Both the position numbers and the translations under genes were made by a program. The notes beneath the pieces are model-generated. The model had not been told where the DNA came from. It searched no databases and saw only the letters and a program-made list of their open reading frames with translations. This document shows, piece by piece, positions 15,962 to 24,818 of a DNA stretch of 64,000 nucleotides. Numbering within the stretch: position 1 is the stretch's first letter; every line of letters starts with the position of its first letter. Source of the stretch: Brevibacillus_D fluminis_A (GTDB lineage Bacteria > Bacillota > Bacilli > Brevibacillales > Brevibacillaceae); the NCBI RefSeq assembly GCF_052072235.1, contig NZ_CM125436.1:4644001-4708000 (forward strand), read 5' to 3'.

Positions 15962-17833
15962 TTGCTGGAGCCTGCTAGCGTCCTGTTGAAAAAGTCGTGG
16001 GAACGAAGCCGCATGAATGGTGTAAACGCGTTGACTGCCAAAGATGCCATCCTCGAAGAAGCCCAGTTCAGTCAGTATCGGGAGCAAAAAGAAGAGTTCA
16101 TGAGAAAAATCGATCCGACCATGGAGCACTTGGCACACTGGCTGAAAACCTCGTACTCGGTCGTCGTACTTTGCGATACATCCGGTTATATCCTCGAAAG
16201 CAAGGGCGATCCCGCCTTTTTGAAAGATACCGAAAAAATCCAGGTGCGCCGGGGAGCCTGCTGGTCTGAGCAAGTGCGGGGCACCAACTCCGCCGGCACC
16301 GTCATCATTGAAAAAAAGCCGCTTGCCGTCGTTGGCAAGGAGCATTACCTGGACTCCAACCATATGCTCTACTGTGCCGCCTCCCCCATCTTCGATCCGT
16401 ACGGCGAATTGCTCGCTGTCCTCGATCTGAGCGGTCACTCGACCCATTACCACCCGTCGCTGCTCGGGATGGTCGACACGATGGCGCGCAAAATTGAAGA
16501 TTGGCTCCTCATCCATCGTCCGGACCGCCAGGCGGTCATCTCCTTGTATCCGGAAGAAAATGCGCAGCGTCATGCGCTCATCGCCATCAATCAGGACGGC
16601 GCGGTCATCGGTGGCAACCGGGAAGCCCAGCAGCTGCTGAATGGGGACAAGAAGCTGTTCGGGCACGTCCAGCTGACCGACCTGCTCGCTGACATCGAGC
16701 CGTTGCTGCACCGTCCACCAGGCTCCATCTCATCCGATCCCGTGCGCTTGCGCAGCAAAGATAACGGAGCGAATGGTCCCAACCGTTGGCTCGCCTCCAT
16801 GCTGGTCGATACGCGACCGCCCGTGCTCGCCATACAGGGGGCCGCGAAACCGAAAGCAAAACCAGCAGCGCGCAGCGGCACCGCGATTTACTCTTTTGAT
16901 GAAATTTATGGCAACGACGACAAGTTCCAGGCCGCAATTCGGCTTGCCAAGCGGGCAGCTGCGACGGATTACACCGTCATGCTGTCCGGCGAGAGCGGCA
17001 CCGGAAAAGACATCGTCAGCCAAGCTATCCACCTCGCCAGCCCGCGCGCAAGCAAGCCGTTCGTCGCGATCAACTGCGGCGCCATGCCAAAAAGCTTGCT
17101 GGAAAGCGAACTGTTCGGCTATGAACCGGGCGCCTTCACCGGAGCGAAGCAGACCGGCCAGCCGGGGAAGCTGGAGCAGGCCCACGGCGGGACCCTCTTC
17201 CTCGATGAGATCGCCGAAATGCCGCTCGATATGCAAGTGGCGCTGCTGCGCGTGCTGCAAGACTTCACCGTCACACGCATCGGCGGCACCAAGCCCGTCC
17301 ACGTCGATGTGCGGATCATTACGGCCACGCATGCGGATCTGTGGAAAAACGTGCAGGAAGGCACCTTCCGTGCCGATTTGTTTTACCGTTTGCAAGGGGT
17401 GCAAATCATCCTCCCGCCGCTGCGCGAGCGACAGGACCGGCTGGAGCTGGCAAAGCTGCTGCTCAGCCGAATGGAAGGACAGCTGCATCACCAAGGCAAG
17501 CTCTCGCTGACCGCATCTGCCGAGCGATTGATCGCCCATTATCCGTGGCCCGGGAATGTCCGTCAGCTCGCCGCAGCCTTGCGCGAGGCAGCGTTCATTT
17601 CGGAAAACGGGGAGATCGATGTCCCCTGCTTTCCACAGTACATTCGATCGGGGTTTCAAGTGCCGGAGGAGGAAATGCTGGTTCATGCGGAGCCACCAAC
17701 GAAAGAAAGCAATGCCATCGTTGACATGCTGCTGAAGACGGGCGGGAATGTTTCGCAAACCGCGCGGATGTTGGGGATCGGGCGCAATACGGTGTATCGG
17801 AAGCTAAGGAAGATGATGGATGAGGGCAGGTAG
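15962..17833 (+). CDS. AcoR-like sigma-54-dependent transcriptional activator
   Basis: About 623 residues: N-terminal GAF-type sensor (about 45-190), AAA+ domain (about 310-545) with Walker A GESGTGKD, the sigma-54 loop GAFTGA and Walker B GTLFLDEI, and a C-terminal Fis-type helix-turn-helix (VSQTARMLGIGRNTVYRKLRK). Such proteins drive acetoin, alcohol or aldehyde catabolic operons. I prefer TTG 15962 because GAGGAG lies 8 nt upstream; GTG 15953 has that site directly against it with no spacing. Divergent from the dehydrogenase operon, whose sigma-54 promoter it should activate. Acts in the cytoplasm; ligand unknown. Confidence 0.88.
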   Translation: MLEPASVLLKKSWERSRMNGVNALTAKDAILEEAQFSQYREQKEEFMRKIDPTMEHLAHWLKTSYSVVVLCDTSGYILESKGDPAFLKDTEKIQVRRGACWSEQVRGTNSAGTVIIEKKPLAVVGKEHYLDSNHMLYCAASPIFDPYGELLAVLDLSGHSTHYHPSLLGMVDTMARKIEDWLLIHRPDRQAVISLYPEENAQRHALIAINQDGAVIGGNREAQQLLNGDKKLFGHVQLTDLLADIEPLLHRPPGSISSDPVRLRSKDNGANGPNRWLASMLVDTRPPVLAIQGAAKPKAKPAARSGTAIYSFDEIYGNDDKFQAAIRLAKRAAATDYTVMLSGESGTGKDIVSQAIHLASPRASKPFVAINCGAMPKSLLESELFGYEPGAFTGAKQTGQPGKLEQAHGGTLFLDEIAEMPLDMQVALLRVLQDFTVTRIGGTKPVHVDVRIITATHADLWKNVQEGTFRADLFYRLQGVQIILPPLRERQDRLELAKLLLSRMEGQLHHQGKLSLTASAERLIAHYPWPGNVRQLAAALREAAFISENGEIDVPCFPQYIRSGFQVPEEEMLVHAEPPTKESNAIVDMLLKTGGNVSQTARMLGIGRNTVYRKLRKMMDEGR

Positions 17834-17847
17834 GTGTCGAAAAGAAA

Positions 17848-17885
17848 AGCGAGAGAAGAGTTGGGTGGCTCTTTTCTCGCTGGTG
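17848..17885 (+). terminator. Rho-independent terminator after the AcoR-like gene
   Basis: AGCGAGAGAAGAG (17848-17860) pairs with CTCTTTTCTCGCT (17869-17881), followed by a T-containing tail. Confidence 0.75.
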
Positions 17886-17944
17886 TTTTGTATCAGTTGC
17901 TATCTCTCGTTGGATTGCTTAATGAGCGATTTCCCTTATTCGGT

Positions 17945-19873
17945 TTATTCCAGCACCTTAAACGAATTCAGTACCTTTTCCAGCCGTTGCACCGTAGCAT
18001 CCGTTTTATAGGCATCTCGCAGCGCCCAACCGATGTAATACGTGTACTTGCCTTTTTGGAAGATGTAAATGGTTCGCTCATACTCGATGTTGCTTTCTTC
18101 GCCTTTGATGACATATTTATGGGCGTTCTCACCAAAAAGCGTGACTTTTTTGTTTTCCGAAAGAGAGAAATTCGGGTTGGTTCTCGCTTCCTGCTGGAAA
18201 ATGGAAGAGAACGTTCTCTCGGAATTCGTAAAGTTTTCCTGGAATACGTAAAGATTGAAGATGCAACCTTCAAAATTGTATGTTTTGCCGATGAGATTTG
18301 GGTTGTTGTTGTTGCTGTAACGGTCCTCTTCCCAATATTCCGGAATATCGATCGAGTATTTGTATTTCGGGTCTTTGATCGTCGCCACTTTGTCCCGGTC
18401 GATTAGATCATCGTCCTGAATGAAGCCGAGAGACTGATTCATCTTTTGCTCATCGATCGAGATGGAGCGGATGATCGTATTCAATCTCTCTTGCGTTTTC
18501 GCTGCATCTTGCGTTTTGTCATAACCGATTTCAATATAGAATTTGTATTTTCCCTTGAACAAGTAAATATGGTGCTGCGGATAATGCTCCTCGCCATCAA
18601 ACGTGACATAGTTTCGCTCGCGCGCCGTCACGCCCGCCACCGTCGATGTCACGATGTTGCGATCGACCTCGAGCGCTTTTTCATTGAACAAATTCCGGTA
18701 CATCTTCTCGTGGCGGGCTACCCAATCATCCAGCTTTTCATTGTCCGCGATGGAGGTCACCTTGATCGAAATCCACTGGTTCTCTTCATCATTCTGGAAA
18801 GTAGCGGAGCCATCGCTGCCGCTCTGCTCCCAGTCAGCCGGCACCTTGATCTTCAGACCATAATCTTTGTAGTCGAACCAGCGGTACCCGTTCTCGACAT
18901 TGGACAGGTCCTTGATGGCTTTATCCTGTTTGTCAAAATTGAGGGTAAAGCTGTCCAGCAAATCTTTGTAGCTTTTGTATTTGAGCGGATTGTGGAAGTC
19001 CGCTTCTTCGCTGACGGTCAGTCTGACTTCAAAAACTTTGTCGCCCTTCCGGTAAGCGCGGTTTTCCCCGATGTAGCCATCTTCATCCCTCGTAACGGAG
19101 CGGGCGTAGGACTGTCCGTCTTTTTCAACATACTCTTTGGAAAGGATCGTGTCGTAAGAATTGTTGGTCAAAAGCTTCAGCAGCCCGTCGTTGGACAGGT
19201 TTTCCGGCTGGTTTTCCAGCACGCTGACGCTCAGCCAGAACGTCTCTTTGCTGTCATTGAAGCTGACGTAATCCCCTTTGAAACTTTGGTAGCCTTTGAT
19301 GAGCCCAGTCGGGTATTTCATGGACCAGCCAAAGTAGCTGTCGCCGATTTTGGTTTTCCCCTGGTCGGAATCCAGCGTGCTTTTTGCCGGAGCGGACGTT
19401 TGCGAGGAAGCCCCGTGGATGCTGATTTCCCCTGTCTGCTTGTTTTCGTTTACGCTCGCACCGAGAAACTGCGAAACCAGCGTGATCGGCACCATCGTTT
19501 TCCCGTTTTTCAGCTCGGGTGCGACCGCCAGCACCAACGGTTTTCCATTCAGCTTCGCATTTTTGTCACCAATTTTCAGCGTGACCGTCTTCGCGCCAGC
19601 CGACAGCTCAATGGTCTGCGTCTGGTTATCCCACTGGAGCGTCGCTCCGAACGAGTTGGTGATGATGCTGAGCGGAATCATCGTCGTGCCGTTGACCACA
19701 TACGGTTTTTCAATGGTAGACGCGCTTCCGTTGACGGTGATGTTTTCTTGGCCGACTTTCAGGCGGACATCGATGCTTCCGGATGTCGCCGTATCGGCAT
19801 AAGCCAGACTGGTGCTCAAAAGCAGTGGTACAAGAATTAGTGTACCCGTCATTTTTTTCAATCCACGCAACAT
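17945..19873 (-). CDS. Secreted protein: copper-amine-oxidase-type stalk domain plus three PsbP/DcrB-like domains
   Basis: 642 residues. Signal peptide 1-26 ending SLAYA. The N-terminal half-domain (about 35-152) is the copper amine oxidase N-terminal stalk fold common in cell-envelope proteins of Paenibacillaceae (YVVNGTTMIPLSII, GKTMVPITLVSQFLGA). The rest looks like three copies of a PsbP/DcrB-like unit, each opening with an aromatic-rich strand and a proline-tryptophan turn: DSYFGWSMKYPTG (178-190), YKDYGLKIKVPADW, PKYKYSIDIPEYW. It starts 21 bp after the htrA-like gene and is probably in its operon. A single-domain lipoprotein with the same unit occurs at 57015-57575. Function unknown; likely outside the membrane. 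Confidence 0.78.
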   Translation of the reverse strand: MLRGLKKMTGTLILVPLLLSTSLAYADTATSGSIDVRLKVGQENITVNGSASTIEKPYVVNGTTMIPLSIITNSFGATLQWDNQTQTIELSAGAKTVTLKIGDKNAKLNGKPLVLAVAPELKNGKTMVPITLVSQFLGASVNENKQTGEISIHGASSQTSAPAKSTLDSDQGKTKIGDSYFGWSMKYPTGLIKGYQSFKGDYVSFNDSKETFWLSVSVLENQPENLSNDGLLKLLTNNSYDTILSKEYVEKDGQSYARSVTRDEDGYIGENRAYRKGDKVFEVRLTVSEEADFHNPLKYKSYKDLLDSFTLNFDKQDKAIKDLSNVENGYRWFDYKDYGLKIKVPADWEQSGSDGSATFQNDEENQWISIKVTSIADNEKLDDWVARHEKMYRNLFNEKALEVDRNIVTSTVAGVTARERNYVTFDGEEHYPQHHIYLFKGKYKFYIEIGYDKTQDAAKTQERLNTIIRSISIDEQKMNQSLGFIQDDDLIDRDKVATIKDPKYKYSIDIPEYWEEDRYSNNNNPNLIGKTYNFEGCIFNLYVFQENFTNSERTFSSIFQQEARTNPNFSLSENKKVTLFGENAHKYVIKGEESNIEYERTIYIFQKGKYTYYIGWALRDAYKTDATVQRLEKVLNSFKVLE

Positions 19874-19894
19874 ACTAAGCCCCCAATGTATCTG

Positions 19895-20926
19895 TTATTT
19901 CTTCTCTTCGGCAAAAGTCACGCTACGTTTGATCAGATCCCCGTTCGATTGGGTCATGATCTCGACTTTTTGGCCTGGCAAATATTTCTTCAGCAATTCG
20001 TTAAAATCCACAATCGTCGTAATCGACTGGTTGTTGATGGAGTAAATCACATCACCGGCTTTGATACCTGCCAGTGAAGCCGGAGAGCCTTCTTCCACCC
20101 GCACGACGTGCAGCGGTTCTTTCGTCGGCAAGCCGACAACCGCTGCCCAGCTTTCTTCCAGCTCGGCCCCGAAATACGGCCGTTTGACTTTTCCATACGT
20201 GAAGAAATGATGCAGCACATATTGCACCGTATCCGCCGGAATCGCGAAGCTTAAGTTGTCGATCCCGATGGAAGCGAATTTGAGCGAGTTGATGCCCACC
20301 ACTTCCCCTTTCATATTCACCAAGGGACCGCCGCTGTTGCCCGGATTGACCGCTGCGTCGGTTTGGATCAGGCGGTACGTGGAATTGACGGAGCGGTTCA
20401 CCCCGCTGATGATGCCAGACGTCGCCGAATTCCGCAGCGAAAAGGAAATCGGCGTCCCGATGGCCACGACCGTTTCGCCCATTTTCATTGTGTAATTCGC
20501 CGCGAACTTGGCTGGCGCGAGACCCGTCGCCGCGATTTTGACCAAGGCCAGATCGCTTTCTTCGTCCATGTTCGTCACTTTCCCGTCGTACTGCTTGCCG
20601 TCAAGCGTGACGACCGTCAGATTGGACATATCCTTCACCACATGGGCATTGGTCACAATCCAGCCGTCCGCCTTCACGACTACTCCTGTTCCATGGGCCA
20701 GATTGAACCGATCCGATTTGTCCAGCTGGTCCGGTTTCCCGATGATCGCGACCACGCTCGGAGAGGTGCGCTGGATCACCGTCGGGATGTCGTATGTAGT
20801 CGGCGCTTTTTCCGGCACGGCGGTGCCCGCAGCGTAAGCGGCTGGAGCCGGGAATGGGAGAGGGAAAGTAAAGAAGAGTGCAAGAAGTGCGCCGCCTGCA
20901 ATGAATTTTTTGAATGTGGTAAGCAC
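19895..20926 (-). CDS. HtrA/DegP-like trypsin-type serine protease with PDZ domain (S1C)
   Basis: 343 residues. Signal peptide or anchor 1-32 (ends PAAYAA), trypsin-like domain about 45-235 with the full triad His95 (VTNAHVV), Asp125 (EESDLALVK), Ser198 (NPGNSGGPL), and a PDZ domain about 250-335 (GSPASLAGIKAGDVIYSINN). HtrA proteases degrade or chaperone misfolded proteins outside the cell membrane. Start GTG 20926, with AGAAAGGA about 10 nt upstream; an ATG at 20936 opens a different, wrong frame. The downstream stalk-domain protein may be its partner or substrate. Confidence 0.88.
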   Translation of the reverse strand: MLTTFKKFIAGGALLALFFTFPLPFPAPAAYAAGTAVPEKAPTTYDIPTVIQRTSPSVVAIIGKPDQLDKSDRFNLAHGTGVVVKADGWIVTNAHVVKDMSNLTVVTLDGKQYDGKVTNMDEESDLALVKIAATGLAPAKFAANYTMKMGETVVAIGTPISFSLRNSATSGIISGVNRSVNSTYRLIQTDAAVNPGNSGGPLVNMKGEVVGINSLKFASIGIDNLSFAIPADTVQYVLHHFFTYGKVKRPYFGAELEESWAAVVGLPTKEPLHVVRVEEGSPASLAGIKAGDVIYSINNQSITTIVDFNELLKKYLPGQKVEIMTQSNGDLIKRSVTFAEEKK

Positions 20927-21437
20927 GTTTTTTCATCCTTTCTGCTGATGCGCTTCACTCGTGTAACACTGTGCCTGACGCCCCCCTTTCCGCTTACGCG
21001 ACGTGATTGGCTGGCAAAAGAAAAAGGCCATTCAAGAACCGAATTAGCCTTTTTACCCGATCATTGTTTGATGGTAGCCCAGCTATTGTCGTTCGCAGAA
21101 CATGTCAATCAGGAGGCCGATGGTTTCACGTGAATTGCAAATGTCAGCTTTTTTTCTGATTTTGATGGATGGCGTTTCTTTTTGCCAAAAATAACCTAAT
21201 GTTGGTAACATTGTAATTTGCTTGGCTTGAAAATTCAAATGATGTTTCTTTGATAATCAGTGAAATTAAATCGAAAGCAATATAATCGATTTTTGTATCA
21301 ATTAACCTTCTAGTAATTAAATCTCATACTTTTGTTGAAAAATATGTCTTTTTTATTATTTTATCGACAAATTTTGACAGTATACCCCAAATAGTGTCAG
21401 GTATAATTAACCAGACATTCAAAATCAGGGGGATATT
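20927..21437. other. 510-bp intergenic region, AT-rich
   Basis: No gene is visible. It holds a bidirectional hairpin terminator (21021-21054) and a strongly AT-rich stretch from about 21150 that leads into the low-GC gene at 21438; a -10-like TATAAT lies at 21402-21407. The composition change marks the left edge of an accessory island. Confidence 0.6.
21021..21054. terminator. Bidirectional hairpin terminator with no obvious source gene
   Basis: AAAAAGGC (21021-21028) and GCCTTTTT (21047-21054) with extra ATTC/GAAT pairing. It sits upstream of the htrA-like gene and upstream of the + strand gene, so it ends no visible gene; it may be left from a deleted one. Confidence 0.6.
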
Positions 21438-22268
21438 ATGTGGGTATTTATAGGATTACTTAGTTTCGTTTGTATTTTTGTTTTTCTAGTTTTGTCATTA
21501 ATCGCCGCATTAAGAAAAACCGGACAAGCTAAAAAACACCTAAAATTATCAGGTGCTTGTTTTATCATTTTTATTTTTGCTTTAATTTTATCTCCAAGCA
21601 ATAATCACGAGGCTTCAGACAAAGTAGATTCAAAGTCAGTTCAAGAGTCCACTGAACCAGAAAAGACTTCACCAGAGACTACATCTCCAGCTACCTCAGA
21701 ACAAGCAACTCAGGCGGCAGAACCACAAACAACTGAGGCTACCCCAGTATCAACACAAGTGAAGCAAGAGCCAGCTAAAGAGCCTGATAAGCCAAAAAAT
21801 GAGATTCCAGGAACAATTGGTATGAACCCTGAGCAATTTCAAAAAGCTTTTAATAAAGTTGCCAAAGATAATAAAATCGACTTAAAGATAAGCAAGATAA
21901 CAGTAGAAAAAGGAGATGCACAAGATACGTTTCAGTACAAATTCACAAAAAATCTTGCACTCCTTGGTACTGTAAACAAGAAGGACGGAAGCATTAGAGA
22001 TATTACTTTACTCGGAACTGGTGATGGTTCGTTTAAATCCGGGGCAGACATTATGCTCGGCATTTCACTAATGATTGCATCAACTAACCCCGAATTACCC
22101 CCTGACGAACGGGGAGCAGTTCTAGAAGACCTTGGCCTAATTGGCGGAGAAGGAGGTATAATGGGTCTTCACAACGAGACGATTAGAAATGGTATGAAAT
22201 ACACCATCATGACCTCGGAACAACTTGGAATATGGTTTATTGTTGGGGATGCCAATGAAAAGAAATAG
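21438..22268 (+). CDS. Hypothetical membrane-anchored protein with Thr/Glu/Pro-rich linker
   Basis: 276 residues, family not recognised. Two hydrophobic segments (about 3-25 and 37-53), a disordered linker about 54-125 rich in Thr, Glu, Ser and Pro, then a folded region (about 128-276) starting PGTIGMNPEQFQKAFNKVA. The layout suggests an anchor with an exposed C-terminal domain. GGGGG lies 5 nt before the ATG. Base composition is much lower in GC than the neighbouring dehydrogenase genes, which suggests transfer. Ends directly in a terminator whose stem overlaps the stop codon. Confidence 0.7.
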   Translation: MWVFIGLLSFVCIFVFLVLSLIAALRKTGQAKKHLKLSGACFIIFIFALILSPSNNHEASDKVDSKSVQESTEPEKTSPETTSPATSEQATQAAEPQTTEATPVSTQVKQEPAKEPDKPKNEIPGTIGMNPEQFQKAFNKVAKDNKIDLKISKITVEKGDAQDTFQYKFTKNLALLGTVNKKDGSIRDITLLGTGDGSFKSGADIMLGISLMIASTNPELPPDERGAVLEDLGLIGGEGGIMGLHNETIRNGMKYTIMTSEQLGIWFIVGDANEKK

Positions 22269-22290
22269 AGCGCAAAGGCGCTCTTTTTTT
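22268..22290 (+). terminator. Rho-independent terminator
   Basis: GAGCGC (22268-22273) pairs with GCGCTC (22278-22283), followed by seven T. The stem begins in the last base of the stop codon. Confidence 0.88.
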
Positions 22291-22501
22291 GTAGCATTAG
22301 AAATATGTTCTACTGTTTTATTTCAACCCCAGTAAATTCTACTATTGTAATGGAAGGTAGTTCGCCGTTTCTACTCTCTTTGTACAACATCTTTGATCTA
22401 ATCATAAAAAGGTGATCAGCGAAGCCGCGCCACCAACTACCACCGTTCGATCCGCTCACTATCATTTAGTAGTGGTTTCTACACCACCGCCTGATTAACC
22501 G

Positions 22502-23023
22502 TTAGTCTTCTTTAAATCCATCCCCACCATGGGAAATCCAATAACGACAGTCTTCTGGGATATTCTCCAAAAACGGTTCATATTTCCCCGCCCATCCATC
22601 TGGTACATAATATTCATAAGAAGCAGGTTCAGGATAATAGGATATTAACTCTTTACCATCAAAATCTACATAGAGAGACGGAAACATATCCGTTATATGA
22701 CCATACAGCCCCTCCTTTAAGATCCTCACAAGTTCTTCTGTTTCAGCCTCGTAATCGCTAATTTTATCAAGAAAGCCCTCCGCGTTATCCTCATTCACCA
22801 CTGCCATATCAAATCTGTCTGAGAAATCATCGGGACTATGAATTTCATACCCTTTTTCCTTGAAGGCTTTTGCCAGTTTTCGCAAATCTAAAAACCACAG
22901 TTCTTTATCCGTAACAAACCATCTATTTGACGCCTTGTATTTTACTAGCACGATTATAGTTTCAGCATATTTAGGAGTGTTAGATATTCTTACCTCTTCA
23001 TTAAAGTTTTTGGTACATTTCAT
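22502..23023 (-). CDS. Hypothetical acidic protein in an immunity-like gene cluster
   Basis: 173 residues, unrecognised. No signal or membrane segment; acidic, with many aromatic residues near the end (YYPEPASYEYYVPDGW, CRYWISHGGDGF). ATG 23023 follows AAAGAG; a longer in-frame start at 23077 lies deep inside the upstream gene. It overlaps that gene's end by 23 bp. Last of five small same-strand genes (24590 to 22502). Soluble acidic proteins in such runs are often immunity proteins of polymorphic toxin systems; this is inference from context only. Confidence 0.6.
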   Translation of the reverse strand: MKCTKNFNEEVRISNTPKYAETIIVLVKYKASNRWFVTDKELWFLDLRKLAKAFKEKGYEIHSPDDFSDRFDMAVVNEDNAEGFLDKISDYEAETEELVRILKEGLYGHITDMFPSLYVDFDGKELISYYPEPASYEYYVPDGWAGKYEPFLENIPEDCRYWISHGGDGFKED

Positions 23024-23624
23024 TGACAACTCTTTGGTGTTTCGTAATAAGCATGAGATTATCAAAAAAATCTTCAATAAAATTTTTGACTACTGAATCA
23101 AATATATCTAAAGGAACATATTCTATTCCACTCGGATGTAGAAAAGAGATAGCCTCCGAGGAATAGATTGATTCATTATTCCAAGCAATCTCAACTTTAT
23201 CGTTAACCCTTCTGAAAAATACGTATGGCAGAAAAGACCCTGCTCTACTTGAAAACCAAGAGTGTTTAAACTCCCAATCTTGCTTCGTATCGAACCATAC
23301 GTCCAATTCAACATCATTATCTGATTCAAAAAGCAAACAGTTATCCAAAAGTTCAAGCGAGTTTTGTCCTTTCACAGGTAGCGGAAATAGTTCATCACTT
23401 ACTATATGCTTCAAATTTTCAATCAACCATTCTACTATATACATCAAATTCCATTGATAAGTCGTTATACTGCTCCCTCTCCTATATTCACAAACATGTA
23501 TCCCTTGAACAATTAATTCAAATCGCCCCCATGTTTCCCCAATTAAACTTATTTCGTTAAAAGGATTTGTTACGAACTCATATCGAATAGCGAATACGTT
23601 TTTATCACCAAAAACCTTCACCAT
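23001..23624 (-). CDS. Hypothetical protein, possibly Imm42-like immunity protein
   Basis: 207 residues. It starts MVKVFGDKNVFAIRYEF, which resembles the opening of Immunity-protein-42 family members (a GD.N.FAI strand followed by a glycine/tryptophan/aromatic pair); the resemblance is from memory and weak. No signal peptide or membrane segment. GAGGGTG lies 4 nt before the ATG. It overlaps the next gene by 23 bp and is preceded by a CPCC-family gene, a combination seen in toxin-immunity arrays. No toxin gene is in the neighbourhood. Confidence 0.55.
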   Translation of the reverse strand: MVKVFGDKNVFAIRYEFVTNPFNEISLIGETWGRFELIVQGIHVCEYRRGSSITTYQWNLMYIVEWLIENLKHIVSDELFPLPVKGQNSLELLDNCLLFESDNDVELDVWFDTKQDWEFKHSWFSSRAGSFLPYVFFRRVNDKVEIAWNNESIYSSEAISFLHPSGIEYVPLDIFDSVVKNFIEDFFDNLMLITKHQRVVNEMYQKL

Positions 23625-23643
23625 TATTCACCCTCTTAAACAG

Positions 23644-23904
23644 CTATCCCCTATTATTTTTTGGCAGTTCTTTTTCAAGTGGTTCTCGAACCATATGTTT
23701 GAATGGTACCTTACAAACCCCGAATAATTTGTAATTCGCTCTAGCTTGATTCAGGGAAATTTTATTCGCGCCTATGTTCCTATCGGGCATATCATGTACT
23801 ACAACATCAAACTGCCAATAACATACTTCGCAAATCTCAACAACAACCTCATCCTCGCTTTCTATCGTAAAATTGCCACAACAAGGACACTGCAGTCTCT
23901 TCAT
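23644..23904 (-). CDS. CPCC-family cysteine-rich protein
   Basis: 86 residues. N-terminal QCPCCGNFTI followed by EICEVCYWQFDVVVHD: two Cys pairs that likely bind zinc, matching the short CPCC domain family. These small proteins are frequent in immunity arrays of polymorphic toxin systems and are thought to act as immunity proteins or accessory binders. The C-terminal half (NQARANYKLFGVC) is typical too. GGAG lies about 10 nt upstream of the ATG. Clustered with four other small genes on the same strand. Confidence 0.75.
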   Translation of the reverse strand: MKRLQCPCCGNFTIESEDEVVVEICEVCYWQFDVVVHDMPDRNIGANKISLNQARANYKLFGVCKVPFKHMVREPLEKELPKNNRG

Positions 23905-23940
23905 TTCATAGCATCTCCTCTCTTGATAAACTGGGATCGC

Positions 23941-24183
23941 CTATTCCCGGTCTACCACATAGGTTTTCACGGCCTTACCATACTTCCAATCGAACAAATA
24001 AACCCTATCACACCTGACGCAATGCCATACATCATACGTGGGATTGGGAATCTGCAAAGGATCGATCGGGTCGTGCTGAATGATGGCATCCCACTGCTTG
24101 TCTGTATAAACAATTAATTGCACAACATTGGGTGCGAGAGTATCCGAAAGCACATGACCACATTTGCACATCATAGACGCCAT
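23941..24183 (-). CDS. Small zinc-ribbon hypothetical protein
   Basis: 80 residues. An N-terminal CKCGH and a later HCVRCDRVY could form a four-cysteine zinc site. The middle contains YTDKQWDAII. No signal peptide. ATG 24183 has AAAGGAG 8 nt upstream, preferred over an in-frame GTG three codons earlier. Family not recognised. It belongs to the run of small immunity-like genes. Confidence 0.6.
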   Translation of the reverse strand: MASMMCKCGHVLSDTLAPNVVQLIVYTDKQWDAIIQHDPIDPLQIPNPTYDVWHCVRCDRVYLFDWKYGKAVKTYVVDRE

Positions 24184-24215
24184 AAAACTCACTCCTTTTC
24201 GGCACTTCTCGCTTT

Positions 24216-24590
24216 CTATTCATACATCGAAGTTTCCATCGTTGCATACTCCACTTCCGATATAACCACGAAAATACAATGCGTCACCCGCTCCATGATT
24301 TCTTTCCTGCTCACCGTCTCGAGGATAAAACAATTACACTGGTTTACGTTCGCAGCCCATGAATTGCTTTTAGTCAAAATGCTAGATGATTCAATAGACG
24401 ATATGGGGGCAACTGCAAACGTCATATCGTCCCTTAGAGAAAATAAATCCACACCGGTGACAGTCAAAGAACGGGCGGTACAATCCTCAATGAACTCTTT
24501 TGCCGATCCGATAGGCAGATAAAGTTCGTTGCCTGCTTTCACCATTACCCGAGCGTATTTGTGGTACAAGGCTTCTTCTTTGGACGCCAC
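24216..24590 (-). CDS. Hypothetical protein, possibly Imm40-like
   Basis: 124 residues. The first part, KAGNELYLPIGSAKEFIEDC followed by TVTGVDLF, reminds of Imm40-type immunity proteins, which have a helix followed by a V.G.D strand; a weak, memory-based likeness. GTG 24590 has GGTGGAG 5 nt upstream. It is the first gene of the five-gene run, with no toxin upstream; the next gene upstream belongs to the M20 amidohydrolase unit. Confidence 0.5.
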   Translation of the reverse strand: MASKEEALYHKYARVMVKAGNELYLPIGSAKEFIEDCTARSLTVTGVDLFSLRDDMTFAVAPISSIESSSILTKSNSWAANVNQCNCFILETVSRKEIMERVTHCIFVVISEVEYATMETSMYE

Positions 24591-24682
24591 TATTTCTCCA
24601 CCTCGTATTTTTTGTTTACACTCTACCTTGTTCCATAAAAATCCATATGCTCCTTCTTCTTATCCCCGGATTCACAAACGAT

Positions 24683-24716
24683 AAGCCGCTAGCCCAGTTT
24701 CGGCCAACGGCTTTTG
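24683..24716 (+). terminator. Weak hairpin with plus-strand T tract
   Basis: AAGCCG(CTA)GCC pairs with GGC(CAA)CGGCTT and is followed by TTTTG on the plus strand only. No plus-strand gene precedes it, so it may be a leftover of a lost gene. Confidence 0.4.
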
Positions 24717-24818
24717 TATCTCTGACCATTCTATCCTACATCTCGAAATACACTTGCCTATCAACTCTATTAATCTGACCAGTTGGCCAATCCCGTAACA
24801 TTCCTATATTACCAGCAG

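Noticed and set aside
18446..19840. 464-residue plus-strand open frame
   Set aside because: Antisense of the stalk-domain protein; the minus-strand reading has a signal peptide and domains.
20601..20936. ATG 20936 frame as start of the HtrA-like protein
   Set aside because: It reads a different frame from the protease and has no spacing to the AAAGG; GTG 20926 gives a signal peptide in frame with the catalytic triad.
24683..24716. Hairpin as terminator of the M20 amidohydrolase unit
   Set aside because: On the minus strand the stem is followed by ATCG and not by T, so it would not end that transcript.
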